Virus record (IMG/VR): IMGVR_UViG_3300045009_000035
Span: 1-41,260 of that record
DNA length: 41,260 nt
Strand: one strand, 5' to 3'
Origin: a virus
In this document: piece by piece, positions 17,201 to 25,336 of the stretch
Numbering within the stretch: position 1 is the first letter of the stretch
Layout: every line of letters starts with the position of its first letter
The notes under the pieces: generated by a model
What the model saw: only the letters and a program-made list of their open reading frames with translations
Told to the model about the DNA's origin: nothing
Database searches by the model: none
Program-made: the position numbers and the translations under genes

Positions 17201-20017
17201 GCCCGTCTAGCGACCTCGGCCTACACCGAGCCTCAAACGCCCGATCAGGCCGGCCAGACGGCTGCTACGCGGGCCTACAACGCGGCTATCGCCGCCGGCA
17301 AGACGGTTGACGAGGCGACGGCTGAGTCGCTGTCGGCTGGCGTCGCGGCGGTTGAGAAAGCCCGTGAGCGCCGTGCCGAGTTTGACAAGAAGTACGGGGG
17401 CAAGTCGCCGGCTGAGGTGATGATGCGGGCTAAGCGTCAGCAGCTTCTGCAGAACATGCTGGCTCGTCAGGCGCTTGAGGCCCGTGCCGAGATCGACCGC
17501 GCCAGGTCGGCGTTCAAGCGGTTCTTCGGCTCGGACGAGAAGATCGGCAAGACGCGCAACATGGAGATGGTGTCGGCGGCCCGCGCCATCCTCGGATGGT
17601 ACGGGTTCGGCAAGCGCGACAAGTCGCCCGCCGAGTACGTCGATCAGTTGAAGGCATATAACCCCGCTGCCTACGCGCAGTTGGAGCCGCTGATTCTGCA
17701 GGCAACCCGTGGTCCGCAGGACTACCGCGACCTGACGGTTGACGAGTTCCGTGTGCTGCGCGACACCGTTGACGGGCTTTGGATTCAGGCGCGCAAGGAC
17801 AAGCAGGTCAAGTTGGCCGACCGGACGATGGCGCTTGATGAGGTCGTTGGAGAACTAGACAAGCGGCTTGAGGAGATTGGTGTACCGAAGGTCGTGCCGG
17901 GCGAGAAGCGTGCGCCGACGTTCCGCGACCGTGCTGCCCGTCACCTGATGACGTTGCGCTCAACCATGCGCCGCGTGGAGTCGTGGGCCGACTCAATGGA
18001 CGGCGTGTCAACCGTGCGCCCGTTCACGAACTACCTGGTGCGCCCTGTGCTCGATGCGGTTGACAAGTTCACGGCGAGCCGCAACAAGTACATGAAGCGG
18101 TTCCGTGACTTGGTGGTCAACCTGCAGATGCCGGAAGGCACTCTCTCGGCACCAGAACTTGACTACACCTTCGGCGCTGGCAACGCCGGCATCGGCAAGG
18201 CGGAACTGCTCGGCGCACTGCTTCACACGGGTAACGAGAGCAACTACCGCAAGTTGCTGCTCGGTCGAGGTTGGGGTCAGGAGGACGAGTTCGGCAACCT
18301 CGATGACACGCAGTTCAAGGCGTTCGTCAAGCGCATGCAGGACGAGGGCATTCTGACGAAGGCCGATTACGACTTCCTGCAGTCGGTGTGGGATCTCAAC
18401 GAGGAGATCAAGCCCATCGCCCAGAAGGCGCACTACGAGCTGTACGGATTCTATTTCACGGAGATCCCGGCAAGCGAGGTGGTCACGCCGTTCGGCACCT
18501 ATCGCGGCGGGTACGTGCCGGCGGCAACCGACAAGTTCATGGTGGCCGACGCCGCGCAGCGTGCCGGCGAGGAGGAACTTGAGTCGGACTGGCGGAACTC
18601 GCTGCCTAGCACCGGACGCGGGTTTACCAAGGCCCGCATGGCGGGTTACAACAAGGCGCTGTCACTCGACGTCCGTGTCATCGGCGCACACATCGACTCG
18701 GCGCTGCGATTCGCCATGATTCAGCCGGCCATCACGCAGGCGCTGCGCATCTTGCGTTCGCGTGAGTTTGCGGCTCGACTTGACCGCGTTGACCCCACCG
18801 TCAAGCAGGAACTGCTGATCCCGTGGCTGAACAGGACGGCGCGTCAACTTGTGTCGCAGCCTGGCAAGTACAAGGCGGTTGATGCCTTCTGGCGCGGCGT
18901 GCGCACCAGGACGGGCATGTCGATCATGTTCGCCAACCTGCGCAACGCCCTGCAGCAGTTCACGGGTTTGTTCCCGGCGGGACTCAAGGTGCAGCCGCGC
19001 TACCTCACGTCGGCGCTAACCGAGTATGTCGGCTCGCCGCAGCGAACTGCCAACAGCGTTGCTGCCCTGTCGCCTTTCATGGAGGACCGCCTGAAGGGTC
19101 AGTCGTTTGAGATGCAGGAGCAGATCAACGAGGTGCTGCTGAACCCAAGCAAGTTCGACAAGGCACAGGCGTGGACGGACCGACACGGGTACTTCCTGCA
19201 GCAAGCCTTCCAGAACATGGTTGACGTTGTCACCTGGGTGGGCGCCTACAACCAGTCGCTGTCAACAGCCGATACGACGATGACTGCAGAGGAAGCGCAG
19301 CGTGAGGCCATCGCCGCCGGCGACGCCGCAGTGCGGTTGACACAGGGCAGCGTGCGACCGAGCGACGTGTCTGCGTTTGAGTCTGGCACCCCGTTCTTCC
19401 GCACCCTGACGCAGTTTGCGGGCTACTTCAACATGCTCGCCAACCTGAACTCGACGGAGTATGTCAAGGTCATGCGCGACATGGGGTTCCGTGGCAACAA
19501 GGGCAAGCTCGTTTATATTTACATGATGGGCTTCATGCTGCCGGCGGTGGTCGCCGACGCCATCGTCCGCACGCTCGGCGGTGGGTGGGAAGACGAAGAC
19601 GAGGACGGCTATCTGGACACGTTCATGGACTGGTTCTTCGGCAGCCAGATCCGTCAGGGCGTTGCGTTCGTGCCGTTCGGGACCACGGCCTACACGCTCG
19701 CCACGACGGCGTTTGATGACAAGCCATACAACGACCGCATGACCACCAGCCCAGCGGTCGCTTCGCTTGAGGCGGCGACGGTTGGCGTCGGCAAGGCGGC
19801 AATCGCCGTAGTTGACGAGGAGGAGGACGTGACGGGCAAGAACGTCCGCGACGTGCTGACGTTCTTGAGCCTGGCGACCGGGATTCCGTTTAGCGTGCTC
19901 GGTCGCCCCGCCGGGTATCTCGTTGATGTTCAGCGCGGCGAGGTCGAACCCACTAGCACCTACGATATGATCCGTGGCACGATTACGGGAACTGCCACGC
20001 CGGAGAGCAAGCGATGA
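11246..20017 (+). CDS. Giant polyvalent internal virion protein (2,923 residues)
   Basis: A very large ejection-type protein with several modules. Residues about 205-260 form a Gly/Ala-rich hydrophobic segment. A 115-codon cassette (about 779-893) is bounded by a 20-base direct repeat. Residues about 900-1255 hold a phage domain seen elsewhere, with FRTIAGLTSPNTMLPANISD and RYTTVDIWESRYIRSHFTG. Residues about 1390-1510 look GNAT-like (FALSADGDIVSVFSAPKSGN, ALPGYYAAHGFRAV). An HExxH peptidase motif lies at H1588-E-T-A-H1592, with possible third ligand E1643 or E1650. Long Ala/Arg/Glu helices follow, then a C-terminal region resembling LPD38 (TPFFRTLTQFAGYFNMLANL). Such proteins enter the host with the DNA. 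Third-codon GC drops around 11.65-12.25 and 13.2-15.9 kb, suggesting mosaic origin. Domain limits are approximate. Confidence 0.9.
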   Translation: MQEDNLSDITMTPRIPSAEENPFIPMAQKMAQPEQLGLNTPADNPFLAIAKGMGGEGQPPAIGSIASTLSINPDQAAQASKLGGQFGLGQDIALRNMDELRRRSLITRLQQTGMLEKNPALAESLANPAFSAQAHDDIDNLAETGSWIDSISKGFEGGFLMKEPGELLFSPLSGQLLYGETEAQQERLGFARKRMQETQGSGILYMTAQVIAQQLTQAKAIGTTALAGAAIGGSVGGAPGAVAGAGVGAATGIVLTTAQTEAGLLYDELEQAGVDPQTALNASIIGGTINGAIELFGATIAARPFKPLIRRLIKDRVEALAMPTMRSAAKGFAKGYATQVGTETLEETVQEITAMTASEIAKAADGIDSELTWTDALTRITDAAIGGFQGSLLLGSIGPGANAIVDTRRARQTEAQQKWLDGLQERVAESKVRERNPSAFQEFVEKQVEGKPVATIYVDAEEAKGVLAQLNLTASQVDAIVPGFAEQVRAESERGGDVTIPTALFSARLANTDLGNALRPHMRLSPEALSVTQLEAVRAERERMSAAGQDVIDERMAAEDTAFVESAQRVEDTMYSELTAAGQPATEAKINAEFVRNMMASLADRVGVTPEQMFERYPYRVRGEGQAAPTEPSVATLEQVSPEIIAQLTDDEVRQLLDYAYEVDAVQTDIDALETELDKREVEEDDPSGGDDEPTRSSTGLGIEELIRQVAQQGRRDNLSAEQLGAAIRNDGDLAALWQLSVADGVTDAELGAEAYAALDAQEARVQAIKDRMARRKVQRPLEQAVTPAPESGVFDVNNPPTAKPGMRDVSQGPAIVALMDYDGTVYYDVNATMHGDLIDTFPEIADTVIDGGFIIDGKYVMNASDGGYAAEEGGSERMAEVRRFTKQVNTRKQRPLEQAARTTRNLGPIEAAKAIVQETGREAFTDADEFFKKRWDALLKKTKRQVKPSPRNFREAAKRAVADILDFVKTNPKFADYYANDWKATRSILDDYIGRAITDDEFAMFRTIAGLTSPNTMLPANISDTVGLWDHWMREGNFDAFTLGPKPGTGALVVFEAAEPISGTTANVKVRTIRIIERLIKERGGVTQALEYLQEGVPVKELHKFNRKMGYSGAVGDIGNITDLVQQATGQSKLIPRMFIFGQKVGAYTLNAIGDERYTTVDIWESRYIRSHFTGMFDVNIGLPESIDEHQIFTRFGDLFKEEMEAVTGRKWAPSALQALRWFYIIGSAREAGYSKASTNETISFYTERRLVQAFGYPGRAATSGGPSVGTAALGGAAGQVRAARIPPKRFERNLETDVAKLDNPDQRRRAIAAGYVRYARYNSELGQRGFSFDERRGGPARQHGILNATIAADFVPGERLQSAFGKANLPLQTMQELVADADGAQAFRALVAATNASNPYGAAVAVYTAEEYQGKRLFVTEDATAGFALSADGDIVSVFSAPKSGNGRAVMALSVQVGGRRLDCFDTALPGYYAAHGFRAVARLAWNDEYAPTGWNKDTFKNFNDGRPDVVFMVYERGYNGEYKAGDGATVGDYDAGSQAQARALQAIAKSQQFQQAARGLARGGFDPQKLLTTLNKDADFSTFAHETAHYFLTILGDVAARPDAPASVVDDMNTLLRWFGVKDLATWNAMSLDQQRQYHEQFAYSFETYLFEGKAPSVEMQGLFDQFARWLKQVYQGLITKINDVYKAEFGKDLPILTGEVRQVMDRMLATEDQISRAQAIREMKPQFQTQEQSGMDDATWAAYQELQEQATERAVAELTTATLKEMAWMSRARGRKLRELQRQHDDKRKEIKDEVTEDLRVLPVYRAMEFLKRGKVVDVDGTTKPATGQFKLSLAGVQAVMPPGFDVATLGRGRYGMVNEDGLHPDLIAPLYGYANGAELVTALSTAKPFADAVAERTDQRMLSEFSELADPAARSLAVDRAIHNEARARLIAVEQRWASKLQQPVSVIMEAASQVAGEIIGRQTIRTLSPRAYAAAEARAARLATSAYTEPQTPDQAGQTAATRAYNAAIAAGKTVDEATAESLSAGVAAVEKARERRAEFDKKYGGKSPAEVMMRAKRQQLLQNMLARQALEARAEIDRARSAFKRFFGSDEKIGKTRNMEMVSAARAILGWYGFGKRDKSPAEYVDQLKAYNPAAYAQLEPLILQATRGPQDYRDLTVDEFRVLRDTVDGLWIQARKDKQVKLADRTMALDEVVGELDKRLEEIGVPKVVPGEKRAPTFRDRAARHLMTLRSTMRRVESWADSMDGVSTVRPFTNYLVRPVLDAVDKFTASRNKYMKRFRDLVVNLQMPEGTLSAPELDYTFGAGNAGIGKAELLGALLHTGNESNYRKLLLGRGWGQEDEFGNLDDTQFKAFVKRMQDEGILTKADYDFLQSVWDLNEEIKPIAQKAHYELYGFYFTEIPASEVVTPFGTYRGGYVPAATDKFMVADAAQRAGEEELESDWRNSLPSTGRGFTKARMAGYNKALSLDVRVIGAHIDSALRFAMIQPAITQALRILRSREFAARLDRVDPTVKQELLIPWLNRTARQLVSQPGKYKAVDAFWRGVRTRTGMSIMFANLRNALQQFTGLFPAGLKVQPRYLTSALTEYVGSPQRTANSVAALSPFMEDRLKGQSFEMQEQINEVLLNPSKFDKAQAWTDRHGYFLQQAFQNMVDVVTWVGAYNQSLSTADTTMTAEEAQREAIAAGDAAVRLTQGSVRPSDVSAFESGTPFFRTLTQFAGYFNMLANLNSTEYVKVMRDMGFRGNKGKLVYIYMMGFMLPAVVADAIVRTLGGGWEDEDEDGYLDTFMDWFFGSQIRQGVAFVPFGTTAYTLATTAFDDKPYNDRMTTSPAVASLEAATVGVGKAAIAVVDEEEDVTGKNVRDVLTFLSLATGIPFSVLGRPAGYLVDVQRGEVEPTSTYDMIRGTITGTATPESKR
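13580..13944 (+). repeat. 20-base direct repeat pair bounding a 115-codon cassette
   Basis: A perfect 20-base direct repeat occurs at 13580-13599 and 13925-13944, 345 bases (115 codons) apart and in frame inside the giant ejection protein. Both copies encode QRPLEQA. The enclosed segment is a small alpha/beta-looking domain (AIVALMDYDGTVYYDVNATM). It looks like a domain gained by repeat-mediated insertion that could be lost by recombination between the copies. Confidence 0.8.
14967..15290 (+). CDS. Candidate nested or relict 107-residue gene inside the polyvalent protein gene
   Basis: An open frame shifted relative to the surrounding giant gene. It starts MKPSASTPNGDSSKPLD, has a convincing helix (AALQLAGDRALERLRLEVQQ) and ends NEASRLTNAEADLLDSMGF. 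In a 41-codon stretch (about 15003-15125), hand counting gives about 76% G/C at third positions in this frame against about 46% in the main frame; elsewhere in this GC-rich genome the coding frame has the high value. The main-frame peptide here is also Gly/Arg-rich and domain-poor. Either this is an expressed overlapping gene, or an ancestral separate gene whose sequence became a linker when neighbouring genes fused. No family recognised and no clear ribosome site. Confidence 0.45.
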   Translation: MKPSASTPNGDSSKPLDIQAALQLAGDRALERLRLEVQQGKFALPESRRSDLSATLKPMSPNSTIQTKDAEPSPPATSAMQDITLNSANEASRLTNAEADLLDSMGF

Positions 20018-22581
20018 CGATTAGCAGCACTGTGAGAGTTGCGGGACCGTTCATCGGGAACGGAACTGCCTCTGTCTTTCCGTTCGCGTTCAAAGTCTTC
20101 ACCGCTACGGACTTGGACGTTATTCGGTTGGCAAGCAGCACGGGCGTGGAAACCACGCTTGTCCTGAACTCGGACTACAGCGTCACCCTGAACGGCGACC
20201 AGAACAGCAACCCCGGCGGCAGTATCACGCTGCTGGCCGGCGCGTTGGCGAGCGGGTTCACGCTGACGATTACCTCAGACATTGCCAACCTGCAGCCGAC
20301 CGACCTGACGAATCAGGGCGGGTTCTACCCCGAGGTCATCACGGACAGCCTCGACCGTGCGACGATTCAGATCCAGCAGATCAGCGACATCGGCGACCGT
20401 ACGCTGAAGATCCCGATTTCGGACGGCACGGGTCTCAACATGGAGCTGCCCACGGCAGCGGCCCGCGCTAATGCGTTCCTGTCGTTTGACGCAAACGGCG
20501 AGCCGACCGTTGTGGCGGCAGGGTCAAGCGGCGCGCCAACGACGATCACGCGCCAGGTGTTCAGCGGCACGGGGTCGCAGACGGTGTTCACGCTCGCCTC
20601 TGACCCAGGTGCGCTCGGCAACAGCGCCCAGGTCTACATCGGCGGCGTGTACCAGCAGCGCAGCACGTACACGATTGCAGGCACGACGCTAACGTTCTCG
20701 CAGGCTCCTGTCGCCGGGACCGACAACATCGAGTTCGTCAACTTCCTGACGAGCAACATCGGCGCGACGAGCGCGGATCTTGTGACCTACACGCCGGCAG
20801 GTAGCGGCGCGGTCGCCCGCAGCGCGGCGAGCAAATTCGGCGACGTGGTCAGCGTGAAGGACTTTGGCGCTGTGGGGGATGGTGTTGCGGATGACACAGC
20901 GGCGATTCAGAATGCCGTCAATGCGTCTACGCAGGTGTATTTTCCAGCAGGAACCTACAAGTGCGACGGCATCGTGACGCTAGACGCCAACAGCAATCTG
21001 TTCGGTGCTGGCAGAGGGGCGACAAGAATTGTCCGAAACGGGACAAACAGCGCGAGTGTCGGAGTGTTTTACGCGCAAAGCGCAAGCTCTACTACGTTCA
21101 TTGACAACATCACGATCCGCGACATGACAATTGATGGTCAGGTTGCGACGTTGGGATTCTCTGCGTTCCGACATCTCGTTTCGTTGAATGGTGTCCGAAA
21201 TGTCGTGATCGAACGAGTCGATTTTGTTGGTTTTCGTGGAGATGGCGTGTACATCGGATCTGGATCAAGTGCCGGGCTGGAACGGCACAATCACAATGTC
21301 ACGGTGCGCGATTGCTTGTTTGATGGCGTCAATTCAGACAATCGCAATGGCATTAGCGTGATTGACGGTAATGGAATTACGATTCAAAACAACACGTTTC
21401 GCAATTGCTCGCGGAACAACATGCCAGGACCGATTGACATTGAGCCAGATGCCAACGCATATCACGTTGTCAGGGACATTGACATCCTTGACAACCGCAT
21501 TGAATCGTATGCAGGAAGTGCCGCAATCGCGGTGTACACCAATGCGAGCGTGTTGACTACACCAATTTCGGGAATCCGAATCGTTGGCAATTACATCGAA
21601 GGAGCTCAAAAACCATCTGGTGCAGTGTTTATTTATGTCACAACGCTAGAAACAGTCACTAGCACAACTCCACCGATGGGTGTTGTCATTTCCAACAACT
21701 ACATGCGCGACACGAATGGAGTATTGCCGCAACCAATTGTGGTGAACAGGGTTCGTGGATTGCTTTGTGACGGGAACACAATTGAAGGTGGCAATGTTAG
21801 TGTTTTCGGCACGTTAGGTGCTGCCGTCGTGCGGAACATGGACTTTGTCGTAGCTAGAAACGTGTTCCGCGGTAGCGGAGGCGTAAATGGTGCCATCCTG
21901 TTCAACGCGATCAGCAATTTACTTATCGACTCAAACGTTATTGATTCTCCAGCAGCTGGAACATCAACGATTGGAATACGGTTTTTGGGAGACGGAGTTA
22001 CTGGCGTTTCCAACAACGTGCGGTGCATCAATAACACGTTTATCAAAGGAACGTCGCAAACTACAAGTTTTGGCGTGTTTAGCCACACGCTTGACCGTAC
22101 AACCAATACCGAGATGGGTACCCGCGTCATCGGCGGTTCCCTGACGGACCAGTTCTTGGCGGATTATGGCGGCGCAGAACTGTATACGACTGGAACCTGG
22201 ACTCCGGTAATAGCCGTCACTGGATACACCTTTACATATGGTTTGCAGCAGGGCACATGGACGCGAATTGGCAATCTCGTTCTGATTGCATTCCGTGTTG
22301 AAATCACGGGATTGGTCGGTGTTCCAACATCGAGCGTAACTATTACGGGATTGCCATTTGCCGCGAGTGCATCACTTGCAACAGCTGCCTACTCCACGTC
22401 AATTATGTATGCAAACCTTGATATCCCAGCTGGATATACAACTGTTGCCGGTTTGATTACGCCCGGATCGCAGACGTTGAATCTACGACAACTTGGCGAC
22501 AATGTTGCAAATGTCGCATTGAGTAACGCAGCGTTGACTGCAACAACAGAACTGACTGGGTCATTCATTTATCAAGTGTGA
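20014..22581 (+). CDS. Tail spike with right-handed beta-helix
   Basis: An 855-residue receptor-binding spike. Residues 1-165 form an N-terminal virion-attachment domain of the kind found on podoviral fibres (GPFIGNGTASVFPFAFKVFT, TDSLDRATIQIQQISDIGDR). After a second beta domain comes the classic transition VSVKDFGAVGDGVADDTAAI at about residue 285, then a right-handed beta-helix (AGTYKCDG, NSNLFGAGRGATRIVRNG and many NNT/DNR turns). The C-terminal domain starts near GTWTPVIAVTGY and probably trimerises. Such spikes often cleave surface polysaccharide, but catalytic residues cannot be assigned. Base composition shifts to AT-richer codons right at the helix start (about 20,860), marking a domain swap. 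The start overlaps the previous stop. Confidence 0.9.
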   Translation: MTISSTVRVAGPFIGNGTASVFPFAFKVFTATDLDVIRLASSTGVETTLVLNSDYSVTLNGDQNSNPGGSITLLAGALASGFTLTITSDIANLQPTDLTNQGGFYPEVITDSLDRATIQIQQISDIGDRTLKIPISDGTGLNMELPTAAARANAFLSFDANGEPTVVAAGSSGAPTTITRQVFSGTGSQTVFTLASDPGALGNSAQVYIGGVYQQRSTYTIAGTTLTFSQAPVAGTDNIEFVNFLTSNIGATSADLVTYTPAGSGAVARSAASKFGDVVSVKDFGAVGDGVADDTAAIQNAVNASTQVYFPAGTYKCDGIVTLDANSNLFGAGRGATRIVRNGTNSASVGVFYAQSASSTTFIDNITIRDMTIDGQVATLGFSAFRHLVSLNGVRNVVIERVDFVGFRGDGVYIGSGSSAGLERHNHNVTVRDCLFDGVNSDNRNGISVIDGNGITIQNNTFRNCSRNNMPGPIDIEPDANAYHVVRDIDILDNRIESYAGSAAIAVYTNASVLTTPISGIRIVGNYIEGAQKPSGAVFIYVTTLETVTSTTPPMGVVISNNYMRDTNGVLPQPIVVNRVRGLLCDGNTIEGGNVSVFGTLGAAVVRNMDFVVARNVFRGSGGVNGAILFNAISNLLIDSNVIDSPAAGTSTIGIRFLGDGVTGVSNNVRCINNTFIKGTSQTTSFGVFSHTLDRTTNTEMGTRVIGGSLTDQFLADYGGAELYTTGTWTPVIAVTGYTFTYGLQQGTWTRIGNLVLIAFRVEITGLVGVPTSSVTITGLPFAASASLATAAYSTSIMYANLDIPAGYTTVAGLITPGSQTLNLRQLGDNVANVALSNAALTATTELTGSFIYQV

Positions 22582-22588
22582 GGAACGC

Positions 22589-22843
22589 ATGGCAATCCAG
22601 ACCAACATTGTTACCGACGCGGACGTAACGATCAACGCAGCCTATGGCCGCATTACGTCGGTTTCTATTCCATCGAAGAACCACATGACATTCGTGTTGA
22701 GCTGGTTTGTATCGGCAGAATCTGCGATGCCAGCGAAGGTTGGCGCATATTCGTGCGTGCATGCTCTTGATGACAACTGCATCCGCCAGGCGTACCTCTA
22801 CCTCAAGACGCTGCCCGAGTTCGCCAACGCTGTGGACTGCTAA
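22589..22843 (+). CDS. Small protein between the two spike genes
   Basis: An 84-residue protein with an N-terminal beta-like half (NIVTDADVTINAAYGRITSV), a central hydrophobic strand (MTFVLSWFVSAESAM) and a C-terminal helix (CIRQAYLYLKTLPEFANA). GAGGAA lies five bases before the ATG. Small proteins of this type sit next to tail genes in many environmental phages. It may be a spike chaperone or tail accessory protein, but nothing in the sequence proves this. Confidence 0.7.
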   Translation: MAIQTNIVTDADVTINAAYGRITSVSIPSKNHMTFVLSWFVSAESAMPAKVGAYSCVHALDDNCIRQAYLYLKTLPEFANAVDC

Positions 22844-22846
22844 CCC

Positions 22847-24532
22847 ATGCCCATGACCAAGCCAACCTCTGAACAGGTCACGTTCCTCGCCGCCGGCTCG
22901 GGCGCGTCGCAGCGCACGGTGCTCGACAAGCTCCGCGAGTGGGTTACGTTGGCCGATTTCAACGGCAATTTGGCTACGGCTCTGACGGCATTCGGTTCCA
23001 ACGCAACTACGTTTGTCATCAACCAAGATGTCACTATCGCCGCGAACACGACGATTCCGTCAACGGTGAATGTGTGGGTTGAGAATGGCGCGGTCATTAC
23101 GGTAAACAGCGGAGTGACGCTGACCATCAACGGTCCGTTTCTCGGCTACACGAACCAGGTGTTTGCCGGCTCCGGAACCGTCGTATTTGCAGCTACCTCT
23201 GTTGCAGAGGTTTTGCCAGAATGGTTTGGAGCAAAGGCCGACAACAGCACGGATTGCACCACCGCGTTTGCAAAGACGCTCGCCGCAGCGACCGATACTG
23301 GACTGATTTCCGGTACGTCAATTCTTCCGGTCAAACTTCAGTCCGGCACATATGTCGTTGGCAATGTCGTTCTCCCTGCGGCGTCGCAACTGTACGGCGC
23401 TGGAAAATGGATCACGGCATTGAAGTGCAAGGCCAGCACCACTGGCTACTGGATTACCGACAACGGCAACGCGAACAAGATCATTCTGGATGGCATCGGG
23501 TTCTACGGGAACTCCGAGGCTGGCGTGACGGTCGGCATTCGTCTTGGGCGTGGTGCAAATCCACACGGCACGGAAGGGGCAATCAGGAACGTCCATGTCC
23601 GTGATCTTCCGAATGCGACCGGAATTGATGTTCTGTCGAACGTCAGTGCGTACGACAACATCAACGTGTGGTCATGTCAAAATGGTTTATATGTTGACGG
23701 CCCGCATGCAACGTGCAGCAACATGGTTGCCTATGCCTGCACCGGGACATCGGCGAAATTGAATCTCGTCACGATGCAGGGGCTGGAGATTGAAGCGCCG
23801 GCGACCGGGTCACTCCCGCTCGACATGACCGGGAATTGCACCATTGATGGCCTGACGATGTCGCTTGCCAACAGCACCACGATAGCGCACCTGATTGAAC
23901 AGCGTGCTGCATGTGTTACGTGGTCGATTCAGGGCCTGCAATATGTATTCCCAGGAAGCCCATCCGGCATTGTTGTCTCAAACGGCAACATCAAGTTGGC
24001 TAACGGAACATATGTCGGCGGCAACGCATCGTCCGCAAATGCTGGCGGCGAAGGAAACTATTCATCGTCCACATTTGCAGTGAACGGCCAGAAGCTTCAG
24101 TGTTTCAAGACGCGGATCACGAATACTGGCGGCACCTTGCAGCACCGGGTGGACGAGACTTCCGGAAACTTGTATTGCACGATGGTGAATGCCGCAAGCA
24201 CAACCTTGCAGAACACGCCTACCGGCGCGGATGCCACGACTCCATTTGCATTTGGCGGTAAAATTGGTTCCGCATCCACGTCCGTGTTCACATTTGATAC
24301 GGCAGCACAGCCGTCGAATGGCCCGTTGTTCACGGCCAATATCGTGTTCAACAACACTGGAGTGGCATATACGGTCATTCCATTCCTTGAAAACAAGAAC
24401 ATCAATGGCGTGACTCTGGTTCGTCCAGCGTTGCAACTTGTGACTTTGTCTGGTGTGACAACCGCGTGGTCGACGGCGCTTTCAACTCCTGGCGCAATCA
24501 TCGATATCCAAATCATGTGGTTCATCGCGTAA
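22847..24532 (+). CDS. Second tail spike / pectate-lyase-like fibre
   Basis: A 561-residue protein. The N-terminus TKPTSEQVTFLAAGSGASQR followed by TVLDKLREWVTLADF matches the short adaptor at the head of many beta-helix spikes. The helix region follows (VLPEWFGAKADNSTDCTTAF, QSGTYVVGNVVLPAASQLYG, ILDGIGFYGNSEAGVTVGIR). The C-terminal 130 residues form a beta-sandwich-like cap (PFLENKNINGVTLVRPALQL). It lacks the long attachment domain of the first spike, so it probably docks on that spike or on the tail tip. Substrate unknown. Confidence 0.85.
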   Translation: MPMTKPTSEQVTFLAAGSGASQRTVLDKLREWVTLADFNGNLATALTAFGSNATTFVINQDVTIAANTTIPSTVNVWVENGAVITVNSGVTLTINGPFLGYTNQVFAGSGTVVFAATSVAEVLPEWFGAKADNSTDCTTAFAKTLAAATDTGLISGTSILPVKLQSGTYVVGNVVLPAASQLYGAGKWITALKCKASTTGYWITDNGNANKIILDGIGFYGNSEAGVTVGIRLGRGANPHGTEGAIRNVHVRDLPNATGIDVLSNVSAYDNINVWSCQNGLYVDGPHATCSNMVAYACTGTSAKLNLVTMQGLEIEAPATGSLPLDMTGNCTIDGLTMSLANSTTIAHLIEQRAACVTWSIQGLQYVFPGSPSGIVVSNGNIKLANGTYVGGNASSANAGGEGNYSSSTFAVNGQKLQCFKTRITNTGGTLQHRVDETSGNLYCTMVNAASTTLQNTPTGADATTPFAFGGKIGSASTSVFTFDTAAQPSNGPLFTANIVFNNTGVAYTVIPFLENKNINGVTLVRPALQLVTLSGVTTAWSTALSTPGAIIDIQIMWFIA

Positions 24533-24547
24533 GGAACATCTATTTCC

Positions 24548-24772
24548 ATGACCTCCACCCACCACGACGAACTGTTCCTCGCCATCGGGCGCCTTGAGGG
24601 CAAAGTTGACAGCCTGCTCGCCCAGCACGCTAGGCAGAGCGAGGAGATCAAGGACCACGACGAGCGGTTGCGTGCGCTCGAACACACCCGTGGGTACGTC
24701 ATGGGTTGGAGCGCGGCAATTGGGGCGATTGCGTCGTTTGCCGTGACCGCGCTCGGTAAACTGTTGAACTAG
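24548..24772 (+). CDS. Holin-like small membrane protein with coiled coil
   Basis: A 74-residue protein: a charged helix with heptad spacing (residues 8-48, LFLAIGRLEGKVDSLLAQHA) followed by one membrane segment at about 50-69 (YVMGWSAAIGAIASFAVTAL) and a short KLLN tail. This coiled-coil-plus-C-terminal-anchor layout resembles XhlA-type lysis accessory proteins and some single-span holins. It lies after the spikes and upstream of a spanin-like gene, so a lysis role is likely. It could also be a membrane anchor for another phage protein. Confidence 0.65.
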   Translation: MTSTHHDELFLAIGRLEGKVDSLLAQHARQSEEIKDHDERLRALEHTRGYVMGWSAAIGAIASFAVTALGKLLN

Positions 24773-24781
24773 AGGACCACC

Positions 24782-25324
24782 ATGCCAACCGACATCGTTA
24801 TAGCAACCGACAAGCCCAACTACGCCACAAGCGGCCTTATCACGGCCTCAAACAGCACCTACGACAACGCCGTCCCCACGGCCACTATCCCGTCTACGAC
24901 CAGCCAGACGTTCCTCGTCCCGACGAAACTGGGCGACAAGCCGAGCCTGCTGCGCCTCGTCCCGTTCCACAGCGCGAACAACGCCACTACCCCGAGCGTG
25001 CGCGTGATCGGCTGGACCACCTACGTGCAGACGAGCGGCACCCCGATCTACGTTCCGACGCTGCTCGCCGATCTGGCGTGCGCGTACAACGCGACGGCGT
25101 TGAGCATCCCGAGCCTGTCGGTGAACGGCACGACGCAGTACTTCTTCCACGCCGTAACGGTCGGGACTGGTGTCCCCACGGTGAACGTGTACAGCCCCGG
25201 CACGTCTGCGGCTGCTGGCACACCGCCGGCAAGTGTGTTGCTCGACACGGTCGGCGTGCAGTACATCACGCTGCAATTTGAATCGAGCACGGGAACGATG
25301 GGCGCGTTCTATACCTTCATCTGA
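24782..25324 (+). CDS. Beta-rich tail-tip protein of unknown function
   Basis: A 180-residue protein, rich in Thr, Ser and Val with alternating strands (TSQTFLVPTKLGDKPSLLRL, PSVRVIGWTTYVQTSGTPIY, VGVQYITLQFESSTGTMGAF). There is no signal peptide and no catalytic motif. A jelly-roll or sandwich fold is likely. It lies between a holin-like gene and a Gly-rich adhesin and is probably a virion surface protein. I do not recognise a named family. Confidence 0.68.
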   Translation: MPTDIVIATDKPNYATSGLITASNSTYDNAVPTATIPSTTSQTFLVPTKLGDKPSLLRLVPFHSANNATTPSVRVIGWTTYVQTSGTPIYVPTLLADLACAYNATALSIPSLSVNGTTQYFFHAVTVGTGVPTVNVYSPGTSAAAGTPPASVLLDTVGVQYITLQFESSTGTMGAFYTFI

Positions 25325-25336
25325 ACGGAGCCTGCG

